A stretch of DNA of 64,000 nucleotides from NCBI GenBank assembly GCA_016789305.1, contig JAEURJ010000018.1, forward strand, positions 1 to 64,000, given 5' to 3'. The notes beneath the pieces are model-generated. The model was not told the DNA's origin and made no database searches. It saw nothing but the letters and a program-made list of their open reading frames with translations. Shown in pieces: positions 51,082 through 59,237 of this stretch (the first letter of the stretch is position 1; each line of letters opens with the position of its first letter). The stretch comes from Anaerolineales bacterium (GTDB lineage Bacteria > Chloroflexota > Anaerolineae > Anaerolineales > Villigracilaceae). The translations under genes were made by a program, and so were the position numbers.

Positions 51082-51966
51082 ATGAACATTGGCTTACAAA
51101 TCCCATCCTTCAAGGCCCCGGGCGGCACAGCGGATATCCGCCCCAAGTTGAAAAAAATCGTCAAAACGGCAGAGGAAGCAGGTTTTTACAGCCTGTGGGT
51201 AATGGATCATTATTATCAGATCAAAGGCTTGTTCGGCGAAGCTTATACCGATCCCATGCTCGAAGCCTACACCACGCTCGGATATTTTGCAGGATTGACA
51301 GAGAAAGTCCAACTCGGTGTGTTGGTGACCGGAGTGATCTATCGCCACCCCGCTGTGCTGATGAAAATGGTCAACACGCTTGATATTCTCTCCGGCGGCC
51401 GCGCTTATTTTGGCATTGGCGCGGCATGGTATGAGGAGGAAGCGAAAGGGAATGGAATTCCCTACCCTTCGACCTCTGAGCGTTTCGAGCAATTGGAAGA
51501 TCAGTTGAAATTGGCAAAGGCGCTCTGGAGCAGCGACGAGACATCCTTTGCTGGAAAACATTTCTCTGCTCCAGCCATCACCAATAATCCGCGTCCGCTT
51601 TCCAACCCGCATCCCCGCATCATGATCGGCGGGACAGGTCCGAATAAAACTCTGCGCATGGTTGCCCAATACGCCGATGCCTGTAATATTGGAGATTGGA
51701 ACGGCACAAAAAATATGCAAAAGGCGCTTGATGACATCAAGCGGCACTGCGATTCTTTGGGTCGTGATTATGACTCGATCGAGAAAACCTGCCTCTGCAC
51801 CGCAAATCTTTCCGCGAAGGATACGGTAGGCAGTACCATCGGCCGTATCAAGGAACTTTCCGGGATGGGCTTTACCCATGTAATCTTCAATATGCCGGAT
51901 GTGTATTCCATCACATCACTCAACACCTTTGCAAAAGAGATCATCCCGTCTATGGCGGGACTTTAG
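51082..51966 (+). CDS. LLM class (F420/flavin-dependent) oxidoreductase
   Basis: A 294-residue luciferase-like monooxygenase-fold protein. It has the N-terminal strand IGLQIPSF, the motif YSLWVMDHYYQIKG (about residue 35), LGVLVTGVIYRHPAVLMKM (about residue 82), the GRAYFGIGAAWYEEE stretch (about residue 112) and IMIGGTGPNKTLRMVAQYAD (about residue 185). This is the pattern of F420-dependent LLM enzymes, although FMN cannot be excluded. AGAGG lies eight bases before 51082; an ATG at 51076 is too close to it. It is likely to be induced through the MerR protein in response to aldehydes or similar stress. Confidence 0.88.
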   Translation: MNIGLQIPSFKAPGGTADIRPKLKKIVKTAEEAGFYSLWVMDHYYQIKGLFGEAYTDPMLEAYTTLGYFAGLTEKVQLGVLVTGVIYRHPAVLMKMVNTLDILSGGRAYFGIGAAWYEEEAKGNGIPYPSTSERFEQLEDQLKLAKALWSSDETSFAGKHFSAPAITNNPRPLSNPHPRIMIGGTGPNKTLRMVAQYADACNIGDWNGTKNMQKALDDIKRHCDSLGRDYDSIEKTCLCTANLSAKDTVGSTIGRIKELSGMGFTHVIFNMPDVYSITSLNTFAKEIIPSMAGL

Positions 51967-51977
51967 GAGAAAAATAA

Positions 51978-53012
51978 ATGAAAGCAACCGTTATCTATGG
52001 CGCGGGTGATGTCCGCGTGGAAAATGTCCCCGATGCTCGAATCAAAGAATCAACCGATGCGCTGGTCGTTGTCACTCGTGCCGCCATTTGCGGCAGTGAT
52101 TTGTGGCCCTATAAAGGAATGCCCGCCAGCGAAACAGGTCGCCGCATGGGACATGAATTTATCGGCATTGTCGAGGCTGTGGGCAAGGATGTTCACAAAA
52201 TAAAAGTCGGTGATCTGGTCGCTGCGCCGTTTGCATGGTCAGATGGGACCTGTGAGTTTTGCCAGCAAGGTCTGCACACCTCCTGTCTGCATGGCGGATG
52301 GTGGGGCGGCACGGAACTTGACGGCGGGCAGGGAGAAGCGGTGCGCGTCCCGCAAGCAGATGGGACGTTATATCCACTTCCAGTCAACAGGGACCATGCA
52401 CTGATGCCCTCGCTTCTCACCCTGACCGATGTCATGGCGACCGGCCATCATGCCGCAGTGACCGCCAAAGTGAGTCGCGGCAAGATCGCGGCTGTGGTCG
52501 GGGGCGGCGCGGTGGGATTGTGTGGAGTCATCGCCGCGAAAAGACTCGGCGCGGAGCAGATCATCTTTTTGGATCGTCATGCGGATCGAATCTCGCTTGC
52601 CAAAGAATTCGGCGCAACAGATATTGTCAGAGAGCGCGGAGATGCTGCCATTGAACGCGTGCTTGCTCTCACGAATGGACTCGGCGCTCATTCTGTGCTG
52701 GAATGTGTCGGCTACGAAGAATCGACTCGCACCGCACTCAGCATTGCCCGCGCAGGCGGAGCGGTCGGGCGCGTGGGTGTTCCGCAGGATGAAGCCATGC
52801 CCGTCGCGATGCCGACCTTTTTCCGCAATGTCACCATCTCCGGTGGACCCGCTCCCGCACGCGCCTACTTCGATGAACTTCTGCCCGATGTGCTCGAAGG
52901 AAAGATTCAGCCTGGCAAAGTGTTTGACTTTGCGGGTGACATTACCAAGGTTCCTGATGGCTACCGCGCCATGAATGAACGCAAAGCCATCAAGGCGATC
53001 ATCGCGTTTTAG
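51978..53012 (+). CDS. Zinc-dependent alcohol dehydrogenase
   Basis: A 344-residue medium-chain dehydrogenase. Catalytic zinc ligands are in CGSDLWPY (Cys37) and GHEFIGIVE (His63-Glu64), and the structural-zinc loop has CEFCQQGLHTSCLHGG (about residue 92). The Rossmann motif is AAVVGGGAVGLCGVIAAKRLG (about residue 172). The loop carries fewer cysteines than the usual four, so structural zinc binding may be altered. It would oxidise an alcohol or reduce an aldehyde. The gene starts 11 bases behind the LLM gene in the MerR-controlled operon. Confidence 0.92.
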   Translation: MKATVIYGAGDVRVENVPDARIKESTDALVVVTRAAICGSDLWPYKGMPASETGRRMGHEFIGIVEAVGKDVHKIKVGDLVAAPFAWSDGTCEFCQQGLHTSCLHGGWWGGTELDGGQGEAVRVPQADGTLYPLPVNRDHALMPSLLTLTDVMATGHHAAVTAKVSRGKIAAVVGGGAVGLCGVIAAKRLGAEQIIFLDRHADRISLAKEFGATDIVRERGDAAIERVLALTNGLGAHSVLECVGYEESTRTALSIARAGGAVGRVGVPQDEAMPVAMPTFFRNVTISGGPAPARAYFDELLPDVLEGKIQPGKVFDFAGDITKVPDGYRAMNERKAIKAIIAF

Positions 53013-53079
53013 AAAAAAGGGACTTCCCTATAACTGTACGGACAAACGAAGAGTTTGGCAGGACGAACAGGAGAAAACC

Positions 53080-54063
53080 ATGGAATACACGCGTTTAGGT
53101 TCAACCGGCATGAAGGTCTCACGTATCTGCCTCGGCTGCATGGGATTCGGCGATGCGGAACGTTGGACTCATAAATGGGTGCTCAATGAAGAAAACAGCC
53201 GCCCCGTCATCAAGAAAGCCCTCGAAATGGGGATCAACTTCTTCGATACCGCCAACGTCTACTCGATTGGCGTGAGTGAAGAAATTCTCGGGCGCGCTTT
53301 AAAGGATTTTGCAAAGCGCGATGAAGTCATCGTTGCCACCAAAATACACGGCAAAATGCGAGAGGACCCAAATGGCGGCGGCCTATCACGCAAGGCAATC
53401 TTAACTGAGATCGACAACAGTCTAAAGCGACTTGAAACGGATTATGTAGACCTCTATCAAATTCATCGCTGGGATTACGAGACACCCATCGAGGAAACGA
53501 TGGAGGCCCTGAACGATGTAGTTCGCGCTGGAAAAGCTCGCTATATCGGAGCTTCTGCGATGTGGGCCTGGCAGTTTCAGAAGGCACTGCATGTCGCCGA
53601 GAAGCATGGCTGGACTCGCTTTGTCTCGATGCAGGATCACTTAAATCTCATGTATCGTGAAGAAGAACGGGAGATGCTGCCGCTTTGCCGCGACCAGAAG
53701 ATCGGAGTGATTCCTTATAGCCCGCTGGCTTCGGGAAGATTGACGCGTGATTGGTCATCGGAAAAGACACTACGCTCTGAAACAGACCAGATCCAAAAAA
53801 GTAAATATGATACAGCCGCTGAAAACGATCGACCTGTGGTGGAGCGGGTTGCGGAAATTGCGGAAAAGCATGGAGTTCCACGCTCGCACATCGCGCTCTC
53901 CTGGTTATTGCAAAAAGAGCCGGTGACAGCACCCATCGTTGGCGCAACAAAGATCTCGCACTTGGAAGATGCCCTCGGCGCACTATCCGTTAAACTAACA
54001 CAGGAAGATGTTTCATATCTGGAGGAACCGTATGTGCCCCATCGCATCGTGGGTCACGTGTAA
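53080..54063 (+). CDS. Aldo/keto reductase
   Basis: A 327-residue (beta/alpha)8-barrel reductase. It begins MEYTRLGSTGMKVSRICLG; the catalytic Asp and Tyr are in FDTANVYSIGVSEEILG (about residue 53), the Lys in VIVATKIHGKM and the His in LYQIHRWD (about residue 127). The NADPH-binding tail has PIVGATKISHLEDALGAL. It reduces aldehydes or ketones. CAGGAG precedes the start at 53080. It is the last gene of the operon with merR, the LLM oxidoreductase and the alcohol dehydrogenase, which together look like an aldehyde-detoxification set. Confidence 0.92.
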   Translation: MEYTRLGSTGMKVSRICLGCMGFGDAERWTHKWVLNEENSRPVIKKALEMGINFFDTANVYSIGVSEEILGRALKDFAKRDEVIVATKIHGKMREDPNGGGLSRKAILTEIDNSLKRLETDYVDLYQIHRWDYETPIEETMEALNDVVRAGKARYIGASAMWAWQFQKALHVAEKHGWTRFVSMQDHLNLMYREEEREMLPLCRDQKIGVIPYSPLASGRLTRDWSSEKTLRSETDQIQKSKYDTAAENDRPVVERVAEIAEKHGVPRSHIALSWLLQKEPVTAPIVGATKISHLEDALGALSVKLTQEDVSYLEEPYVPHRIVGHV

Positions 54064-54069
54064 TTTACG

Positions 54070-54482
54070 TTACCGAACAATATTTTTCTGAAAAGGTCTC
54101 GATGGGGAAGTCACATGCTCAAGCAATCCGGCGCCAAGGGACGCATGAGTCACATAGATCTCCGGGCGAAGTTCGGTTTGATCTTCATAACTCTTCGCCA
54201 GTTTCTGCACGAACTCTTCGACGTTTTCGTTTGCCACCAGATTCACCGAGCACCCCCCCCAAACCCGCACCCGTAAGGCGCGCGCCGTAACAACCTTCAA
54301 TGGATTGTGCAATGTCCACCATTGCATTCAATTCAAGGCATGAGACTTCGTACAGATCACGCAGACTTGCATGACATTCATTCATCAGCCTGCCAAAGTT
54401 TTTGATATCGCCCGCATCCAACAACGCCTCAGCCTGATTCGACCTCTCAATCTCCACCATCACGTGACGTGCCCGCTTCTCT
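54070..54482 (-). pseudogene. galK: Galactokinase C-terminal remnant with frameshift
   Basis: The minus strand encodes about 135 residues of the C-terminal end of galactokinase: RARHVMVEIERS, GDIKNFGRLMNECHASLRDLYEVS split over adjacent stretches, then GCYGARLTGAGLGG. At this point the frame changes and CSVNLVANENVEEFV continues in another frame. The shift sits in a run of eight G (minus strand), where seven would restore the frame. The first two thirds of the gene are absent, so it is dead whatever the state of the run. The 130 bases upstream hold nothing recognisable. Confidence 0.85.
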
Positions 54483-54614
54483 ATTTATAATATTTGCTTG
54501 GACAATTGCATCATTTGCAGTTTTGCACAACGTGTTGGCAAGACATGGCACACCTTCATTTAATCATGCTAGAATAACAAATGTACAACCATAATCAAAT
54601 TCATCTATCAAAAC

Positions 54615-56111
54615 ATGAAAAAAACAATTATTCAACTACATTCTCAATACACCACCGGTACTGTAGACCCGCGTATATTTGGCGGTTTTCTTGAACACAT
54701 GGGCCGCGCTGTTTACGAAGGTGTGTACGACCCGAAAAGCGCCCATGCTGACAAAAATGGATTCCGCACTGACGTACTCAACGCATTGCAAAATATGAAA
54801 TATACAGCCATGCGTTACCCCGGCGGGAATTTTGCATCTGGATATCATTGGATCGATGGAATCGGTCCGCGTGAGAAGCGACCGGTAATGCGTGACCTGG
54901 CCTGGCAGAGCCTCGAATCCAATCAGGTCGGTACAGATGAATTTGTGCACCTCGCCCGCAAAATGAACTGGACTCCCATGATGACAGTCAATCTTGGAAC
55001 CGGTACTCCCGAAGAAGCGCGCAACTGGGTGGAATATTGCAACAGTCAGACTGGCAGTTTGTATTCGAATCTTCGTGCCGCAAATGGTTCAAGTGAGCCC
55101 TATGACCTCAAATTATGGTGTCTCGGAAACGAAATGGATGGTCCCTGGCAATTGGGTCATGTTCCCGCGAACCAATATGCGATTCGCGCTCAACAAACTG
55201 CCAAACTCATGAAGGATACCGATCCCGGCCTTGAATTGGTTGTATGTGGTTCTTCCGGGATAGATCTGCCCACCTATATGGAATGGGATCGTGTTGTACT
55301 GGAATACATAGGTGATCTTGCTGATTACATCAGCCTCCATCGTTATGTTGGCAATCCAAATGGAGACAGCCTGGATTTCCTGGCAGTTACCAACTCAATT
55401 GACAAACAAATCGAAGAAATGGATGCGGTATGTCGCTACGTGCAGGCACGCAACCAAAGTAAGAAACGTCACTATTTATGCTTCGATGAATGGAATGTCT
55501 GGTATCGTGCACGGCGGGCCGAACATATGGACGGACGCGGAACTTTTGCACCTCATTTGATTGAAGAAGAATACAATCTTGAAGATGCACTTGTCATTGC
55601 CGGCTTCCTCAACAGCTTTATTCGCCATGCAGATGTTGTGAAAATTGCCAATATCGCTCAAATCGTCAACGTCATTGCCCCGATTCTGACCCGCGGGGAC
55701 GAAATGCTTTTGCAAACAATTTATTATCCCTTTCTGATGTATGCCCCACGCCGCGATGGAATGGCCCTGCTCCCCATCGTGAATGGACCGGGCTACACCA
55801 GCCCAAGTTATGGCTATGTTAATAACATCGATGCGAGCGCCATCCTAGGAGATGGTGAATTACATATCTTCACTGTCAATCGCAGCCTGAATCAATCCGC
55901 GCCAGTTGAAATCAATTATGGCGGCGGTAAAATTTCGAGCCTAAAATCCGCGGAACTGCTCACCGGAGATTCCTCGCAGACACAAAACACATTTGAGCAG
56001 CCAGGTCAAATTACAAATCAACCATTCAAAGCCGTGACGATCCGTGAAGGAATAGCAAACTTTGAGATGCCCCCTCTTTCCATCGTTGCGCTGACATTTA
56101 ATCTTGATTGA
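54615..56111 (+). CDS. abfA: Alpha-L-arabinofuranosidase, glycoside hydrolase family 51
   Basis: A 498-residue GH51 enzyme that removes L-arabinofuranosyl side chains from arabinoxylan or arabinan oligomers. It shows FGGFLEHMGRAVYEGVYDP at the N-terminus, MRYPGGNFASGYHWIDGIGP (about residue 66), the acid/base glutamate in LWCLGNEMDGPWQLGH (about residue 173) and the nucleophile glutamate in CFDEWNVWYRAR (about residue 293). The C-terminal 130 residues form the usual beta domain. No signal peptide is present, so it acts on imported oligosaccharides. A TAGAAT at 54570-54575 may be the -10 box. It supplies arabinose for the pentose genes nearby. Confidence 0.93.
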   Translation: MKKTIIQLHSQYTTGTVDPRIFGGFLEHMGRAVYEGVYDPKSAHADKNGFRTDVLNALQNMKYTAMRYPGGNFASGYHWIDGIGPREKRPVMRDLAWQSLESNQVGTDEFVHLARKMNWTPMMTVNLGTGTPEEARNWVEYCNSQTGSLYSNLRAANGSSEPYDLKLWCLGNEMDGPWQLGHVPANQYAIRAQQTAKLMKDTDPGLELVVCGSSGIDLPTYMEWDRVVLEYIGDLADYISLHRYVGNPNGDSLDFLAVTNSIDKQIEEMDAVCRYVQARNQSKKRHYLCFDEWNVWYRARRAEHMDGRGTFAPHLIEEEYNLEDALVIAGFLNSFIRHADVVKIANIAQIVNVIAPILTRGDEMLLQTIYYPFLMYAPRRDGMALLPIVNGPGYTSPSYGYVNNIDASAILGDGELHIFTVNRSLNQSAPVEINYGGGKISSLKSAELLTGDSSQTQNTFEQPGQITNQPFKAVTIREGIANFEMPPLSIVALTFNLD

Positions 56112-56124
56112 ACAGGTATGGCAT

Positions 56125-56162
56125 AAAAACATCCGCGGGTTATTAAACCTGCGGATGTTTTT
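56125..56162. terminator. Bidirectional terminator between abfA and bglX
   Basis: A 17-bp stem (56125-56141 with 56146-56162, one G-T pair) with a four-base loop has A-rich and T-rich ends on both sides. It can therefore stop transcription from either strand between the convergent genes. Confidence 0.9.
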
Positions 56163-56185
56163 ATGTTAATCGTGGTGAGATCTAA

Positions 56186-58291
56186 TCACAACTTAAAATC
56201 ACCTTGCAGCCCGGACTGGCTATTCGGAGCAATCCAGATATTGAATTTGCCGGGCTCGATTCCTTTTGTACCATCCGCGCGGGTGAAGGCAAGAGCTTCT
56301 TCGGTGAGAGTGAAGCTCACGCGGCGGGTTTCGCCCGGCTTCAATACAACACGTTCAAAGCCTTTCAATTCACGCACCGGACGGGTCAAGGAGCCGACGA
56401 GGTCGCGCACATAGAGTTGAACCAGTTCATTCCCGGCACGTTTGCCGGAATTGGTAACATCTGCACTGATCTCGAGTTTGCCGCGCATCGTTTCACTGCT
56501 TAATTTCAAATTGGCATATTCAAAGGTTGTGTAGGTCAGGCCATAACCAAACGGATATAACGGTGCATTGGGAATATCCACATAGCGGGATTTGAAAGGT
56601 CCGTCTGCACGGATCGGGCGGCCGGAGTTTTTTTGGTTGTAATAGATCGGAACCTGTCCTGTGGCGCGCGGGAACGTGACCGGCAGACGGGCGGATGGGG
56701 CCTCCAAACCAAATAGAATTTCACCGAGTGCCGCGCCACCTTCAATGCCAGGCTGCCATGCATACAACACAGATTGAACCTGCGCCGCTTGTTTCGTAAT
56801 TGCCAGCGGACGTCCTGCGATCACAACCAACACCACCGGCTTGCCCAATCCCGCGACAGTTTCCACCAACTCAGCCTGGCCGGGCGGCAGGGATAAGTCA
56901 CTGACATTGGAGTTTTCACCGGAACGATAGGGATACTCACCCACCACCAATACAATCGCATCTGTCGATTGGGCGATGTGTGTGGCTTTATCGGCGTGAT
57001 CAGCAAAGACCAATTCAACGCCGGCAGGTGCGATCTGTTTAAGTGCATCGCCCAGCGGAGTTACATCTGCGGCACGACCATCCGGAGACCATGAGCCAAA
57101 GAGTTCGCTGCGTGCATGGATCAATGGGCCAACAACTGCGATTCGCTTGAAGTTCGAATCAAGCGGGAGAAGATCATCTTCGTTTTTCAACAAGACCATG
57201 GTCTCGCGGGCAAACTGTCGGGCAAGAGTCCGCGAGTTGGGTCTGAGCAGGTCACGGGTGGCACGATCCGGATCTGTGAAGGGTTTGTCAAACAGCCCGG
57301 CGCGGAGCTTGATCCGCAAGATACGACGGACTGCTTCGTCAATATCCTCCTGCGTAACTTTTCCGCTTTGCAGGCTGGCGGCTAATGTCTCAATGTAGGA
57401 GCCGCTGACCATCTCCATATCCACACCCGCGTGTAATGCAATCGCGGCAGCTTCTGCTCGATCTTCAGCAACGCCATGTTGAATTAACTCAACAACGGAA
57501 TCCCAATCGGAAACAACAAAACCGTCGAAGCCCCATTCACCGCGCAATACATCGGTAAGAAGCCGGCGATTGCCGCTCGCGGGAATGCCATTCAAATCAA
57601 GGAATGCAGACATGAGCGTGCCAACGCCGCTCTTGACTGCAGCTTCAAACGGCGGCAAATAAATATCACGCAGGGTTGGCTCGGAAACTTCGCCGGCATC
57701 ATAATCCCGCCCGCCTTCCGCGGTGCCATAACCGACATAATGTTTTGCACATGCAACGAGTTTATCCGGCGCGGAATAATCATCACCTTGAAATCCTTTG
57801 ATCACTGCCGCTGCCATTTGCGCACCGAGAAATGGATCTTCGCCATTTCCTTCAGCGATGCGTCCCCAACGCGCGTCGCGGGCGATGTCGAGCATCGGGG
57901 CAAAGGTCCATTTGATGCCGGTAGCTGTGGCTTCAAGCGCGGCGATTGATGCAGCTTGTTCCGCTAGTTCTGGATTGAATGAAGCCGATTGTGCAAGTGG
58001 AATCGGAAAGATGGTGCGATACCCATGAATAACGTCGCGTCCAAAGAGTTGAGGAATTCCATGCGGTGTGTCGAGCGCAAGTTTTTGAATATTGTTACAA
58101 GTTTCAGCGTCGGACGATTTGCTTTCACCGGTGCCGGTCAACGCGCCGGCAGCATTGATCACCGAACCAGCTTTCCCCTTGCGAATGATCTCCGCATCAA
58201 AATTGCCGAATGAAAAATACTGATTTAATTGACCGATCTTTTCTTCAAGGTTCATCTTGGAGAGCAGGTCAGCGATCTTGGATTCTGTCAT
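56186..58291 (-). CDS. bglX: Beta-glucosidase/beta-xylosidase, glycoside hydrolase family 3
   Basis: A 701-residue BglX-type enzyme. The N-terminal barrel starts MNLEEKIGQLNQYFS and has KHYVGYGTAEGGRDYD (substrate loop, about residue 187) and the nucleophile Asp in GFDGFVVSDWDSVVEL (about residue 258). The alpha/beta sandwich (about residues 370-560) and a C-terminal fibronectin-type III domain (YEYANLKLSSETMRGK-like start, ending LVGSLTRPVRELKGFERV) follow. No signal peptide is visible, whereas E. coli BglX has one, so the enzyme is probably cytoplasmic. GGGAGGG lies before the start. It is on the same strand as the pentose operon, 133 bases behind it. Confidence 0.92.
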   Translation of the reverse strand: MTESKIADLLSKMNLEEKIGQLNQYFSFGNFDAEIIRKGKAGSVINAAGALTGTGESKSSDAETCNNIQKLALDTPHGIPQLFGRDVIHGYRTIFPIPLAQSASFNPELAEQAASIAALEATATGIKWTFAPMLDIARDARWGRIAEGNGEDPFLGAQMAAAVIKGFQGDDYSAPDKLVACAKHYVGYGTAEGGRDYDAGEVSEPTLRDIYLPPFEAAVKSGVGTLMSAFLDLNGIPASGNRRLLTDVLRGEWGFDGFVVSDWDSVVELIQHGVAEDRAEAAAIALHAGVDMEMVSGSYIETLAASLQSGKVTQEDIDEAVRRILRIKLRAGLFDKPFTDPDRATRDLLRPNSRTLARQFARETMVLLKNEDDLLPLDSNFKRIAVVGPLIHARSELFGSWSPDGRAADVTPLGDALKQIAPAGVELVFADHADKATHIAQSTDAIVLVVGEYPYRSGENSNVSDLSLPPGQAELVETVAGLGKPVVLVVIAGRPLAITKQAAQVQSVLYAWQPGIEGGAALGEILFGLEAPSARLPVTFPRATGQVPIYYNQKNSGRPIRADGPFKSRYVDIPNAPLYPFGYGLTYTTFEYANLKLSSETMRGKLEISADVTNSGKRAGNELVQLYVRDLVGSLTRPVRELKGFERVVLKPGETRRVSFTLTEEALAFTRADGTKGIEPGKFNIWIAPNSQSGLQGDFKL

Positions 58292-58424
58292 GGAATCCCT
58301 CCCGTGTTATGAATATAGTGGCCCAACTATAATCCAGTTCGATCACGGGGAAAAGCACAACATCTCAACAGTCCATGCAACAAAAATGCAACTTAATATA
58401 CATCTCAGCCATACAATGCAAGGT

Positions 58425-59237
58425 TTAGGATTGAACTTCGTTTTCGATGGTCAACTCGCCCACCTGAATGCGAACCTTATCGCCTGCTTGCAAGGAAAAT
58501 TCATCCGGCACGAGGCATGTGCCGGTCATTAAAAAGACTCCGTGTGGAAAATCCAATTCACGCGTGAGAAATTCAGCAAGTTCGGGAAAGCTTCGTTTCA
58601 TCATGGATGTGTTTGCATCGCCGCTGAAAATCATCTGATTTGCACGTTGAATTTCCAATCGTATCGGGATATCCTTGATCGCATCAGGGTCACACAACAA
58701 GATGCCATGCCCCAGCGCACAGGATCCATTATAGATTTTTGCCTGCGGCAAATACAACGGATTTTCTCCTTCAATATCACGCGAAGAAACATCGTTCCCG
58801 GCGCAATACCCAACGATCTCGTTATATCGATTGATCACCAACACCAGCTCCGGTTCAGGCACGTTCCATTTGCTATCTTTACGAATGCGAATTACTCCGC
58901 CACTGCCTGATACACGCCATCCCAACGACTTGGAGAATATTTCCGGACGTTCCGCCTCATACACTGTTTGGTACATATCCGCCACTGTGGATTCAGCTTT
59001 TCGTGCATCGCGACTTCTCAGGTAAGTGACTCCCGCCGCCCACACTTCCTGATGGGGATCGATCGGCGCCTCTTCCTCGCCGAACGCTGATTCACCGTCC
59101 GAGAGTTGAGCCAGCACCTCAAGCATTGTCTCCCGACTCATCTCTAGCAGCGTGCTCAGATTAAAGCTGGGCGGCAAAAAGAAATGATCCACCGCCCAGC
59201 GAATTTGCCCATTTGATTTATGCTTTGTCAGCAACAT
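58425..59237 (-). CDS. Fumarylacetoacetate-hydrolase-family protein, probable 2-keto-3-deoxypentonate dehydratase
   Basis: A 270-residue FAH-fold protein. It has VWAAGVTYLRSRDARKAES (about residue 70) and the metal-binding acidic residues in PEPELVLVINRY and GNDVSSRDIEGENPLYLP (about residues 128-160), the pattern of the 2-keto-3-deoxyarabonate/xylonate dehydratase (AraD1/GguC) branch. It would convert 2-keto-3-deoxypentonate to 2,5-dioxopentanoate (alpha-ketoglutarate semialdehyde). The neighbours supply the steps before and after, which supports this. The start at 59237 has AGGAGAG and overlaps the dehydratase gene by 20 bases. Confidence 0.87.
   Translation of the reverse strand: MLLTKHKSNGQIRWAVDHFFLPPSFNLSTLLEMSRETMLEVLAQLSDGESAFGEEEAPIDPHQEVWAAGVTYLRSRDARKAESTVADMYQTVYEAERPEIFSKSLGWRVSGSGGVIRIRKDSKWNVPEPELVLVINRYNEIVGYCAGNDVSSRDIEGENPLYLPQAKIYNGSCALGHGILLCDPDAIKDIPIRLEIQRANQMIFSGDANTSMMKRSFPELAEFLTRELDFPHGVFLMTGTCLVPDEFSLQAGDKVRIQVGELTIENEVQS

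Noticed and set aside
51094..51879. Minus-strand open frame of 261 codons
   Set aside because: It is antisense to the LLM oxidoreductase gene and has no recognisable domain.
54535..54575. LacI-type operator before the arabinofuranosidase gene
   Set aside because: CAACGTGTTG is palindromic for four bases per arm only and does not resemble O1 or O2 of the local LacI regulator.
56125..56162. Attachment-site-like inverted repeat
   Set aside because: The structure between convergent genes has A- and T-rich ends and is fully explained as a bidirectional terminator.
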